Shown here one piece after another: positions 27,501 through 33,220 of a DNA stretch of 38,190 nt; position 1 is the first letter of the stretch, and every line of letters starts with the position of its first letter. A program made the translations under genes and the position numbers. This DNA is from an uncultured Clostridia bacterium (GTDB lineage: Bacteria > Bacillota > Clostridia > Christensenellales > UBA1242), in contig CANRDW010000008.1 of assembly GCA_947629505.1 (NCBI GenBank), positions 1-38,190 of the forward strand. Reading direction: 5' to 3'. Under the pieces are notes generated by a model, which saw nothing but the letters and a program-made list of their open reading frames with translations, searched no databases and was not told where the DNA came from.

Positions 27501-27862
27501 TCGTTGTAATTTGGGGCAAGAGCGGCTCTTCTGAAAAATCTCAACAAATCACTTTGGATTGTTTCTTGTTTGAAAATGAAAAAACAGTTGTAATTGATGA
27601 TGTTGACAGGAATATAACTTACAACCTTGCAAATGCAAGCGAGCCAATTTTAAAAGCGCTTGAAATAACAGACGCTGGTTCTATCACATTCTATGAAATA
27701 AAAGATGGCGTTGTTGACATAAGAGCCGCTGTTTCAGAGATTTTCCTTGGAAACTATCTTGCAAGTGGCAAATATGAGGGAACATTCTTAATCAATGTTG
27801 GAAACAAGTATTATAAAATAAACCTCACTCTCAACATCAAAAAGGCACAGGTGACAGGATGA
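15533..27862 (+). CDS. Giant N-terminally anchored beta-rich surface protein, 4109 aa
   Basis: I start at ATG 15533 (MKRKRGVLSIWATLLLVLVG) because AAAGGAGAG lies just before it; the track's TTG at 15512 adds seven residues with no RBS. One TM segment spans residues about 9-35, and the rest is predicted extracellular. The chain is rich in Thr, Asn, Asp and Tyr, with very few Cys and alternating beta-strand patterns throughout, as in long tandem Ig-like stalks. A recurring strand plus PN edge is visible (LNIYINPNIIM near 1270, YRVKVTPNFKM near 1670, LLKILPNSSI near 2645), which suggests modular units. There are no recognised catalytic motifs, LPXTG or C-terminal TM. The stop overlaps the start of cardiolipin synthase. 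A role in adhesion, envelope bridging or giant-stalk structure is inferred only from size and topology. Confidence 0.85.
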   Translation: MKRKRGVLSIWATLLLVLVGFVCVIGVVTLIMFLSGQLNKKIIEPQNLSISLADGSEGFVSGNNNFYVANDFKLVVNTTTADVTEKTIRLKFTDGSTTKNGYITDNDRILTVPEYVTIGKPFEVTLGRDYNSELDADIVIGGFKSLTAESVENVELPHLSFTVAVDVPVSNIEVGVDQGASTVFNNFQTVTIGSVFDFRVDFKPEQSQFVFSDNTQKKEYFYDFSTSGIRRNWNTGHFEAYSKNGSVDEVTVYTFANSYYRQLALKEIEESYENQNLKDENPLEYNTAMLSYFGRNPAGAVTYTFQIQVVDVTVNKDSLKLKNGGSYDSVPLDPVYVDKYYTLTANSENGDDTLGITVYDTSDTEKPYLVANVGIKMPEDIDINDLVIEGDKVMQVDKETGDITELQFVLEDAKGGKYNSTDQYSYYILPNTTPKNSGDYFWRFNATKDLSTQTFAINFFYENEMGKIVSLYEFGADKEKSAILTIKEQTYEEPPYWKETSESSVITMNITYDSEGTAKTAVVDLNEYLNPLNEANIYDVVRYFLMFPTISGAEDVVKNVFPYKSVHTYTKDYKDQPLSLKIQGYDKDSYELYELETSLLYALRSYSSTALVLAATIRTDADHNPYLDGEGTYKIVNLSTPKAVIVESALSIVNMTPSFSFVKERGITPYKDGKYYVPAINRSASGSSLDMIEFNLTVNSDGDPTTNDKVIQAFQNKNLTIECLDTLNNVYDIDYLQLESLNVEGTKFKGRIAINETAFTQEHLDNYSNLDVGKPIKLRLVYNNGVEKQYKDMYLEDDPSVTTMNIYYPQPYYDVQGGDGKYYIEGRYQEFFGSATTTTQHTLKVDISDTTTINWVDKEGRETDISSWGDALGLSGGANAIEILNKLLTFTLKDQYDNDIAEGLYSIRLVEEDENGNPVTAGAIGRSQLLNEIVNLSPTANGKPTYLRAYIVENAITENTDDYFVKVYDEQNVPTGDRLGSVRFEFNITGKGINHIDYDSDRDLTATTWTDSLNNGTVIVEKVINPTKNTTPSVELNKLVHVYKTGEGHGKEDDHQNQNGYADVIFLLDPEWFAMLSSKDELSKMLQFNDTLSLTDDGIETTPITSIKFLNVFSSDTELKFVITDSSRLFRISFVFKCISDVEIKPDFSRFTKQYESYLVSSPNNSQEIALFGNYEYKLDDFTTFSNTLHLENYSWEDAFDGKDPEEKDPEGAYTLVDSSSPSVAKIIKKGSDIYLHLEEVYVCTSVTVAVYYHIKSTYSPILYLNIYINPNIIMREDLTQSADGVILDLASDLPAFETNYKFYRALGQNGDGYLNGNSFEGKTEIPIEKLTFNFAEDPSTQYIQISEKTDESGTYQYKLNTGTLDLKFGQLVAQKFNVVTGNSDFNAIRIVTIGDNTTIYKSDNALQIQLYISYAADVSQIFKQEENKKIETVLYGENKETYVILVPNGNGGPSSYQPANNTVFTSVSGGALTRQDEQHITVSGTSFKNFIKYDNSIVATRTLSDGEGTLEIRLTVNVIVSVLGDKLLNYNNQYNHFTAKDEKDNTEEIAFSDLMANGNVLTAKNVYQELSAGGSYKIVHDTSTSSSTTTIDEKENESGFYFYYNQRYTVILDIVQDQYNIAQRSRSEGNTRYYDTITLGNLENTFGDVYVILRLTITSSGNNLISYYYRVKVTPNFKMGGVIYPFEVEGEYLDTSSKYYNALTKHYEINLDEKFDETNSYLKDQSADKDKTGKTRFVDPKIEGKTLTYSYKIGNIYDEDISSTSPLVGKDSDYLTSAYETDGVLDFFKDFETQDPKTKYTKLNIGLVDETRRLTVEIIKSFESDNVSLVGGDLVYKLRFNQGRQYAYRIEGDNVSPNQKNSNTYTTTLTVNDTESDKVFSIYLAEKGGLTETEINNYDWYITNTGNDTILSDNFKFTSKGEGQIGKVLTITTPASIKKDFTVEIGFYTTQKRVFRFVVNFTSNLKETPNETFVGGETYKFAKEGDKKGSIFSKDGYTIEAKEKDPNGAFYAITSESIEFAHLTEDKDFTFTATKGNYSFDFTITVKASINLNTLQNRIITDPTHRFGQVKFDVNLSDIITAQGLTASVNSKFTFGAWGEQLVESQSITPDDVAKGGEIVRKSFTLTYRFNNNESTEISYTFNYQYTVDENVKITQNYPKPDGENPSEREYLSSETAKQSDAFFFTNVADFATGARIQVDDLTTEVAKEKPIAQKWTINITSLNNLRVTFDGSVIGAGSNIITNTTIDDLNNKVLIFELVNPAINGTAEFAIEINKVPTTYSVTVVSGEAISIQRNRPQSDKVGTEIIYAENMQNKGSDIFAQDRILKYKFNQNAVGTHYVKLQNEAGDTKIIGITVDELKQFVNLDLGKSYTGYKVNGTYSTPEATGTAESDSQLFEAAPTLTSRIVAIYADDTAIKNEKVTIEIKRQEEQVYVAIGDFKLKSTDFDKSVTVDIQLKFDGNEITVPFTYDYILTVDFEVGNNADNIEPDGAGASYVTVNAGEEKSLLDELGFLVRHSSGDKALYTSADMQNSVGRLNLKLYDDELEIEKSDTDTLTNSAFNYDTYLKAAINEGGIIYKTGLNPFSPKGLSYITRKGTSVDTEGKEYDYTLSAEGAGNDGNFVMMRLSYIVTFDDVTVTASHNILLKILPNSSISFKENSTSNATEGDNTMVIAGQSIWTNKNIKQYEVENTTDGDSIVLWDKENQANSAIQVNMYKNFSAKDFDYTYNLKADSGYNDWDVMNQSFDAGNGQWSAVQDENKTTIKATATPNSENNFVINVPYLTFGTTRFYIEFENNYGFKARFYFQKSSALNPTVSKVGENDVLHEGDKFVFGVDFMQIASDAPVYTFVYNEDGKAEDTGEITIKGFDKQKENGQVEVTATFEFGMIYAKDKPTADKFSNVPRTLTATIKRESDNITSIKIETLTWKLGLDPIDLSSGDTKLYYYKNGNVSQASDVASFFRNNKPTISVDLSGLVPDNSAEENPTLQDISVFIQYGTKVETKDQLTRRYRSESGDGVGVAEGAESTVVVHMSGIDAYGFDKKDGIVDKYSATGGDGQQDFTSNINKVLIDHVDFYKTDGTTWLGSSILGRSNKNGIKEIKVGGTDGESEPYNTSALSGDLGKIYTSEGYEFIFEEASKFEPGITVGTKENNEFVVPYINGIEFGENESIDAIMRVTIRGGDQDTNKQTRTTDFQVQINRDDYVTSAEAQINDGASVTTDEAYKFATKTEEVNGENTATWLNDTLEIDLAPYTTINFAVHNRGDFKTENNTLQVNLNTTTEKTKDNYVAASIKEVENKNPFWITAYVSISGSMVAGAFTKNLDNDPNNDRNLEDADRFYIYLLSQTVDEGYETKDAVFRYNGQDITMNAEQPQAEETSFVPKTSAGTPIAEYKPESITLRINDTRELSSGHKQVELYFLKKMGSKTMYADGNRVYRYSKSFSVHPEYSVAIPQINGGDGETLQISDYYKVTHKNNEQDPGTSYYVIPMSVWGKNVMLKVNESDKNEEGASISEKEAYKYEFEIEQAQGSASIDKYGNIITNSDFGLSWNQMSVTICTKVAGFDCKFEDGNGTVDLTQIGVPGKEIKLSFKKAESEPTEGIEETPGCYYIEGLNRTLITLGEGDTLYAIGDVSKTASLVGEVDSKTTIPDFALTPNQQLDLQQMFKDVFRDKGWTNVNFYLVGYSKDEGDINTIVRNNIDVYQAGFAEAGTYKITVVATGKTNNQTEKQTEQFTSTIYVYDTSEPISIAYAQNVDNGGTANLSIITGTGEGETWYELKDGKTTKYEDGKVTVKKGVEDRQFLLGNRLYKITFVGYGNTNGEDAIKKEVATSVNYSLSNLVDNKGGKFYKIVNVNGKNQLSRDYNIEYISANYGTSRVEKYFYSINGTITKYEVTYHIVSSSITNYNGTLPVTAAHEVSKYDVYSLVKEMLNIQMKISEEANTEEAILEEMLKYMTIYEKGTNGVLTEFNGKTFSSDEWGDGLASYRFSDLVVIWGKSGSSEKSQQITLDCFLFENEKTVVIDDVDRNITYNLANASEPILKALEITDAGSITFYEIKDGVVDIRAAVSEIFLGNYLASGKYEGTFLINVGNKYYKINLTLNIKKAQVTG

Positions 27863-29313
27863 GCGTTTGGTTTTGGGTTTTAATAGCATACATTTCGATA
27901 AACTTTATTATGTTTATCTCCATGGTTTTCTTTGAAAGACGAAAACTGTCAAGCGTGATAAGTTGGCTGGCAATTCTGACAATTTTTCCGATTATTGGCT
28001 ACCTTTTCTATGCAGTTTTTGGAAGCGGACTTTCCTTTCGTGTCAGGCGAATGATTTCAAAGCACAAACTCTATCAAGTGGAGTATGACGAAGAAATAAG
28101 AAAACACATCTTGGGCACAAATGAAGAAGAAACTTTGAAACGGCTTAAAGATGATGCAGGCATTGTGAAATGTTGTTACAATTATGGCAGTATTCTTTGC
28201 CCCGACAACGATGTAAAAATCTTCCGTTGGGGCGAAGAAAAAATCGACTATCTTTTGCGTGACCTAGAACATGCCAAACACACCATCAACATGGAATATT
28301 ACATCTTTGCAGACGATGAAGTTGGCAAAAAAGTGATGGACATGCTCATCAAAAAAGCGCAGCAGGGCGTTAAGGTTAAACTCATCTATGATTCTGTTGG
28401 CAGCCTTAAAGCCCCACGCCGCTTTTTTAGGCAACTTAAAAAGGTGGGCGGCGAAATCGGGGAATTCTTCCCTCCATTTGCATATATTCGTTTGATAAAT
28501 ATGAAATTAAATTATCGAAATCACAAAAAGATTGTCGTGATTGATGGAAAAATTGCCTACACGGGCGGCATCAACATTCGTGACGACCATATGGGCAAAA
28601 AGAAGAAAGTTTCGCCGTGGCGCGATGCACATATTCGCGTGTGTGGAAGCGGAGTTTATCCACTTCAAGAAGCATTTTTAAACGATTGGCGTTACATCAA
28701 AAAAGAAACATTCTCATCTCACAAATACATCAACGAAGGGCTTTTCCCAGCACCATCAGTCAACGGCTCGGCATTTATGCAAGTAGTTTGCTCTGGCCCA
28801 GACGGGAATATTCCAAAAATCAAAGAAGTGTTCATCAAACTTATCACAAACGCCAAAGACAGCATTCTGATTCAAACACCTTACTTTATTCCAGATGAGG
28901 CGTTTGATGCAGCGCTGAGAATTGCGCTTGCAAGCGGAGTTAAGGTTAAGATTATGTTGCCGTCAAAACCGGACTACAAAACAATCTTTTTGGTTTCACT
29001 TTCATATCTTAAAGAGTTTGTCGAGTATGGCGCAGAGGTATATCTGTATGACGGCTTTTTGCACAGCAAAGTGATTGTTGTCGATGATGACAAAATGACA
29101 ATCGGCACTTGCAATCTTGATCAGCGCTCGTTTTCACTCAATTTTGAGGACACAGTTGTGTTGTATTCACAACAACTCAACAAAAAATATCGCGAATATT
29201 TCAAAGAGGACATATCACACAGCAGGCTCATCGATGTTAAGGCTTTCAAGAAAAAAAGATATCTCACAAAGTTTTTGCAAGCGGTGTTCAGACTATTTTC
29301 ACCAATTTTATAG
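27859..29313 (+). CDS. cls: Cardiolipin synthase, 484 aa
   Basis: Membrane enzyme of the phospholipase D superfamily that condenses two phosphatidylglycerols into cardiolipin and glycerol. Two N-terminal TM segments (residues about 4-24 and 35-55) precede two catalytic HKD motifs: HKKIVVIDGKIAYTGG near residue 222 and HSKVIVVDDDKMTIG near 400, the latter followed by NLDQRSF. Length is standard for the family. The start overlaps the 4109-aa gene by 4 nt (ATGA), with AGGTGACAGG as RBS, so its synthesis is coupled to that of the giant protein. That pairing is unusual and may link membrane lipid supply to the surface structure. Confidence 0.95.
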   Translation: MSVWFWVLIAYISINFIMFISMVFFERRKLSSVISWLAILTIFPIIGYLFYAVFGSGLSFRVRRMISKHKLYQVEYDEEIRKHILGTNEEETLKRLKDDAGIVKCCYNYGSILCPDNDVKIFRWGEEKIDYLLRDLEHAKHTINMEYYIFADDEVGKKVMDMLIKKAQQGVKVKLIYDSVGSLKAPRRFFRQLKKVGGEIGEFFPPFAYIRLINMKLNYRNHKKIVVIDGKIAYTGGINIRDDHMGKKKKVSPWRDAHIRVCGSGVYPLQEAFLNDWRYIKKETFSSHKYINEGLFPAPSVNGSAFMQVVCSGPDGNIPKIKEVFIKLITNAKDSILIQTPYFIPDEAFDAALRIALASGVKVKIMLPSKPDYKTIFLVSLSYLKEFVEYGAEVYLYDGFLHSKVIVVDDDKMTIGTCNLDQRSFSLNFEDTVVLYSQQLNKKYREYFKEDISHSRLIDVKAFKKKRYLTKFLQAVFRLFSPIL

Positions 29314-29341
29314 TGCAAAACATGAAAAACAACGAAAATAT

Positions 29342-29370
29342 TTGTATTTTTTGAAGATATTAGTTATAAT
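29342..29370 (+). promoter_or_regulatory. Promoter of the 182-aa gene
   Basis: TTGTAT (29342-29347), 17-nt spacer, TATAAT (29365-29370). The RBS AAAGGGGA follows directly, so the leader is very short. Confidence 0.7.
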
Positions 29371-29388
29371 TTTAAAGGGGAATGAAAA

Positions 29389-29937
29389 TTGGACTACTCA
29401 GAATTCACTTCACGAAAAGATGCCTTTGATGGCTTTGTTAAATATCGCCGCGAAGTCTTGGACAACGAAAGTAAGGGCAATTTTGTAGATGCCTTCACAG
29501 AACTTTGCACCAAAGCACTCTCGGGCGATTGTGTGGCACAGGATTGCGTGGCATACTTTTTCAATCGCGGCGTGCCAAACTATCTTTCACCAAATTATGA
29601 CTATTACATGTCTTGGCAAATTCTTGCGGGGGCAAACGGGAATGAATTTGCACTTGAAAAGTTGGAATTTTTCCTTAATCCCGCACTCAACGAAATTATT
29701 GACGATGACGAACTTCTTGCCACGGCACTTAAACACGGCAATATTTCACGTGACAACGCCCTTATGGTGATTTCAAATTTGCTTTGCGAGGGGATTGTTG
29801 ACCAACTTGGCATTTCTGCAAAAGGACTTATAAACTTTAAGAACAAGACGGCAGAATATTCGCCGCGTCTTAATCGCGTGTATGTGAATGCACTCAACGA
29901 TTGCTTGAATGACGTTGTGGCTTATCTTAGAAGTTAG
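29389..29937 (+). CDS. Hypothetical helical protein, 182 aa
   Basis: Not recognised. It is a soluble, predominantly helical, acidic protein; the stretch CTKALSGDCVAQDCVAYFFNRG followed by SWQILAGANGNEFALEKLEFFL loosely resembles Sel1/TPR-type helical repeats (an A-x-x-G-x-x-x-A pattern), but not enough for a family call. A TTG start is used: AAAGGGGA lies at good distance and no in-frame ATG occurs nearby. It has its own promoter. Its end overlaps the convergent 153-aa gene by 11 nt. Confidence 0.7.
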   Translation: MDYSEFTSRKDAFDGFVKYRREVLDNESKGNFVDAFTELCTKALSGDCVAQDCVAYFFNRGVPNYLSPNYDYYMSWQILAGANGNEFALEKLEFFLNPALNEIIDDDELLATALKHGNISRDNALMVISNLLCEGIVDQLGISAKGLINFKNKTAEYSPRLNRVYVNALNDCLNDVVAYLRS

Positions 29938-30388
29938 GCTTAAAGCCTTCCAACGAAAAACTTTCGGCAAAAACGCCGGAAATTGACACAATTATTTGAT
30001 TGCAAAGTTCCAACTCTCCACTTTTGATTGACAAAAGCATAAGTTTGATTGTAAGGGTTGAATACAGCGCAACAAGTGACAAAAAAGCATTGTTTTCGCT
30101 TTCCACACAAATAAAATTGTGTGGTTTTTTCTTGCTAAATTTTTCTTGCAGGCATTTCAAGCTTTGATTTATCTTTTCATGCAAAATTTTGCCGTCAACA
30201 AATCTTTCAAGCCTGACAAGGCATGCTTGCATCTTTGCAAGCACCACAAAAATTTCGCCAAGCAAAAGTTCCAACTCTTCCTCTTCCAATCTCACAAACA
30301 CAAAGCCCTTGTCTTTCAGCGTTTTTGAATATGCCTTTGCCATTTGTTCAAAATTTTCTGGCAAAAGAAAATCATCATAATTTTCCAT
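29927..30388 (-). CDS. Hypothetical helical protein, 153 aa
   Basis: Not recognised. Long amphipathic helices (EEEELELLLGEIFVVLAKMQ, HEKINQSLKCLQEKF, SLVALYSTLTIKLMLLS) suggest an all-alpha bundle or coiled coil, with no clear TM segment or catalytic motif. The RBS is weak (GAAAAG). It lies downstream of the T4CP gene on the same strand but a hairpin terminator separates them. It is convergent with the 182-aa gene; the two stops overlap by 11 nt. Confidence 0.65.
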   Translation of the reverse strand: MENYDDFLLPENFEQMAKAYSKTLKDKGFVFVRLEEEELELLLGEIFVVLAKMQACLVRLERFVDGKILHEKINQSLKCLQEKFSKKKPHNFICVESENNAFLSLVALYSTLTIKLMLLSIKSGELELCNQIIVSISGVFAESFSLEGFKPNF

Positions 30389-30421
30389 ATCTTTTCATAT
30401 GTGTTTTTGAAAAATAGTGTG

Positions 30422-30448
30422 AAAAAAACACGCCAAAAGCGTGTTTTT
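30422..30448. terminator. Terminator after the VirD4-type gene
   Basis: AAAAACACGC pairs with GCGTGTTTTT around a 5-nt loop, followed on the minus strand by extra T residues. It lies 4 nt after the coupling-protein stop. Confidence 0.8.
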
Positions 30449-30451
30449 ATT

Positions 30452-32488
30452 TTAGAAATCAAATGGTGAAGATGCTTTTTTAAGTTTTTTTTGATTGCGC
30501 ATTTTGATGTCGTAGTAAACTTTCTGTTGATCAAGGCTTCGCATCATGCCGATTTGCGGCTCAACATCTTTCTTGTAGAAGAATGGTGTTTGATAAGATG
30601 GACATTGTTTAACTTTGATAGGATTGAATCTGAACATCTTAACAACAACGGTGTTACGCTCGATTTGTCCAAGTTCATATGGTGTGATAAGTGGACGGGT
30701 TGTTCTTTGAATTTGATTGCTTGTGGATTTTGATTTTCCTCCATCATCATTTTTTCCACCTGTGTTTTTAGATTCAGATGTGTTTTGTTCTTCATAAATA
30801 AGTTGAACTTCTCCGCACATCTTCGAGAAACTGTCACGAGTTTCTTGGTCGTCAGTTCCAAGATAAATCTGAGTGTTGCAGTTTTGCATGATTGTCTTTT
30901 GTCCGTCTGCGCCATACTTTGTTCCAAGTTGGGCGTAAGACTGACAAGCCATTTCAAACAAGATGTTTCTTCCGCGGGCAACGGTGATCATACTATCAAA
31001 TTTTGGAATTGGTGGCATGTTACCAAACTCTTCCAAAATAAAGTAAACGTGAGTTGGAAGTTTCGCATCATTATAAGAGTTCGCCTTATCAACAAGACGC
31101 TTATAAAGTTGTGAGATGCACAAAAGGGCAAGGTTGTGTCTTTCTTCACGGTCATCAGGAATGATGAGATAGAAAACTGTTGGCTTGCTTGTGAAATCAT
31201 CAAAATCAAGGTCACTTTCAGAGGTGAGGTAGGCAATACCTAAATCGTTCATGAAAGAAATCTTCCCTGTCAAAACACCCAAATATGATTTGGTTGTTCC
31301 TGGAGCGTTGTTGATAACCGCCGATGTCATGTTTGGAACTGTTGATGTTGCCGCATCTCTGCCTTTTAAAAGATAATCTCTGATTGTTTCAAAAGGTGCT
31401 TCTGCGTCCGGGTCACGATAGGTTGCAATTTTATATAAGTTGTAGAAATTAAACTTTTCTTTTGTCATGCCAAGTTCTGGGTCCATACTGTCTTCAAGCA
31501 TGGCAAGTGCGCAGCCATACAGGAAATCCTGAGCACCTTCTTCCCATGTTGGGTCGCTTGCAGTTTTAGATTTAGGAGCAATTGTGTTGCAAATTTCACG
31601 AAGTTCGTTCTGCGCTTGGTCAACATACACTTGTTCTGCACTGCTGACTGCCACGCGAAGAGAATCTTCATCTGCATAGGCAATTCCCTCAAAGCCATAC
31701 CAAACTTGTCCATAGTTTACACCCGGCAGTGTTTTGAAGCCCAAATCTTTTGGATTTCGCCCGTCACTGCAACGCTGAATATTTTTTCTGCAATTTTTTC
31801 CTTTGTGATAAACGTCATACACGTGCCCCATTGGATTCCAACGAGAAGAAGCAAATGCATCACGCAGGTTGAGGGTGATAACACGATATCCTTCATCTTC
31901 CAAAATTCTTGCGGTGGATGTGTAAAGTTCGCCTTTAGGGTCGGTGATCACCATGTGTGGCTTTTCACCTGAGTGGCCCAAAATTCTGATTGTTGGCACA
32001 AGGCAGGCAGATGTTTTACCAGATGCCGTTGTCCCGATGATAAGGCCGTGATATTCATCTTTCATTCCAATCTTGTATTTTCCATTGATCATGGAATTCA
32101 TAAACACAAGCCCGGTTTTTTTCACACTTGGAAGTTGTGCCCAAGTTGTGATGTAAAGTTTGTTGTTAGGCTCTGATTCAACGGTGTTTGGATCCATCCA
32201 CTTGGCATCACTTGAAAGATCCATTTCCACGCCGCTGGCAGTTTTTCCTGTTGTTTTTGCTTTAAGTTTTGACTCTTCCTTTTTTGGACCGAACAAATAA
32301 GTTGCAAAAATTCCCAGCAATATTCCGGAAATAGCACCAATGCCAACATAGTCCCACTTAGTAAACGCTTGCAGAATTGTTGGTTGTGGATCGGCTGTAA
32401 AGTAATAAATCAGCCCGCCACCAATAAAACCTACGACTGCAAAAATAATTGACCAAATTAGATAAATTTTTAATTTTGATTTTTTCAT
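30452..32488 (-). CDS. VirD4/TraG-type coupling ATPase (T4CP), 678 aa
   Basis: A hexameric inner-membrane ATPase family that delivers DNA or protein substrates to type IV secretion channels. I use Met17 of the track ORF (MKKSKLKIYLIW) as start because AGAGGTG precedes it. Two TM segments (about 9-30 and 46-66) are followed by Walker A GTTASGKTS (152-160), Walker B VITDPKGE (180-187) and the family-typical block FILEEFGNMPPIPKFD, then ARGRNILFEMACQSYAQL. All key residues look intact and the length is normal, so it appears functional. No relaxase, VirB4, VirB6 or other T4SS gene lies in the window. The C-terminal part holds a Ser/Lys/Gly-rich insert (SKNTGGKNDDGGKSKS). Confidence 0.92.
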   Translation of the reverse strand: MKKSKLKIYLIWSIIFAVVGFIGGGLIYYFTADPQPTILQAFTKWDYVGIGAISGILLGIFATYLFGPKKEESKLKAKTTGKTASGVEMDLSSDAKWMDPNTVESEPNNKLYITTWAQLPSVKKTGLVFMNSMINGKYKIGMKDEYHGLIIGTTASGKTSACLVPTIRILGHSGEKPHMVITDPKGELYTSTARILEDEGYRVITLNLRDAFASSRWNPMGHVYDVYHKGKNCRKNIQRCSDGRNPKDLGFKTLPGVNYGQVWYGFEGIAYADEDSLRVAVSSAEQVYVDQAQNELREICNTIAPKSKTASDPTWEEGAQDFLYGCALAMLEDSMDPELGMTKEKFNFYNLYKIATYRDPDAEAPFETIRDYLLKGRDAATSTVPNMTSAVINNAPGTTKSYLGVLTGKISFMNDLGIAYLTSESDLDFDDFTSKPTVFYLIIPDDREERHNLALLCISQLYKRLVDKANSYNDAKLPTHVYFILEEFGNMPPIPKFDSMITVARGRNILFEMACQSYAQLGTKYGADGQKTIMQNCNTQIYLGTDDQETRDSFSKMCGEVQLIYEEQNTSESKNTGGKNDDGGKSKSTSNQIQRTTRPLITPYELGQIERNTVVVKMFRFNPIKVKQCPSYQTPFFYKKDVEPQIGMMRSLDQQKVYYDIKMRNQKKLKKASSPFDF

Positions 32489-32553
32489 AGACACCTCTAT
32501 AAAGTATATTTTAAACATAAAACAACAAAAAAGCAAGCAAAGAACAATTAAAA

Positions 32554-33165
32554 TTAAAATTTTTGTAGTTTTTTATCACTTTTTTGCGCTTCTTGCAATT
32601 TTTGTTTATATAAAAATCCTCGAAGTTGCAATCGTGACTGCATTCCAAAATCTTCATGGTCAAGCATTTTTTCCAAAGTTTCAAGGTCAACAACACAAAT
32701 TTCAATGTCCTCAAAACTATCAAGATTTTGCACTGAATTTAATTCAACTTCCGCCTCAAAACAAATCAAACTTTCATCACAAAAGCCTGCTGAAGAATAG
32801 GACGCCGGCTCTGTTTGGACAATTTTCTTTGCAGTTGCACCAATTTCCTCTTCAAGTTCACGCTTTGCACTTTCAAGCGCTGTTTCGCCTTTGTCAATAA
32901 GCCCGGCAGGGACGGCATAGATATGTTTGTTGATTGGATATCTAAATTCTCTTATTAGCACAACCTTAGTCTTGCCATTTTCATCAAAAAAATAAGGCAA
33001 AATTCTCACCGCATCCACTTTTGGCTTTTTCATTAAAATATCTGGCGTGTCTTTGCGGGAGGCTATCTCATAGCAAAGTTCACCTTTTTCAGTTTCAAAC
33101 TTTCCCAAATATGTTTTAATAAATCTTCCATTCCATGTTTTTTCAACATCAATCAACTTTTTCAT
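32554..33165 (-). CDS. NUDIX hydrolase, ADP-ribose pyrophosphatase-like, 203 aa
   Basis: Hydrolyses nucleoside diphosphates linked to another moiety. The NUDIX box is complete: G88 ... E94 ... RELEEEIGA (102-110), matching G-x5-E-x7-R-E-U-x-E-E-x-G-U. The preceding REFRYPINKHIYAVPAGLID is typical of ADP-ribose/ADP-sugar pyrophosphatases. GGAGAG lies before the ATG. It is followed on the same strand by the T4CP gene after about 65 nt and preceded by the HAD-like gene; a hairpin lies between HAD and NUDIX. It is probably a housekeeping detoxification enzyme. Confidence 0.92.
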   Translation of the reverse strand: MKKLIDVEKTWNGRFIKTYLGKFETEKGELCYEIASRKDTPDILMKKPKVDAVRILPYFFDENGKTKVVLIREFRYPINKHIYAVPAGLIDKGETALESAKRELEEEIGATAKKIVQTEPASYSSAGFCDESLICFEAEVELNSVQNLDSFEDIEICVVDLETLEKMLDHEDFGMQSRLQLRGFLYKQKLQEAQKSDKKLQKF

Positions 33166-33196
33166 AATCTCTCCAAATATATTTTAAATAGTTGCC

Positions 33197-33220
33197 AAAA
33201 AAATCGCAAGCAAAATTGCG
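33197..33220 (-). terminator. Probable terminator after the HAD-like gene
   Basis: On the minus strand CGCAA, loop TTTTGC, TTGCG, then ATTTTTTT. The stem is short (5 bp) but directly follows the HAD-like stop and carries a T-run. Confidence 0.55.

Noticed and set aside
15533-27862. Sortase-anchored (LPXTG) surface protein
   Set aside because: Neither giant protein has an LPXTG-like motif or a C-terminal hydrophobic segment with a basic tail; both carry an N-terminal TM instead.
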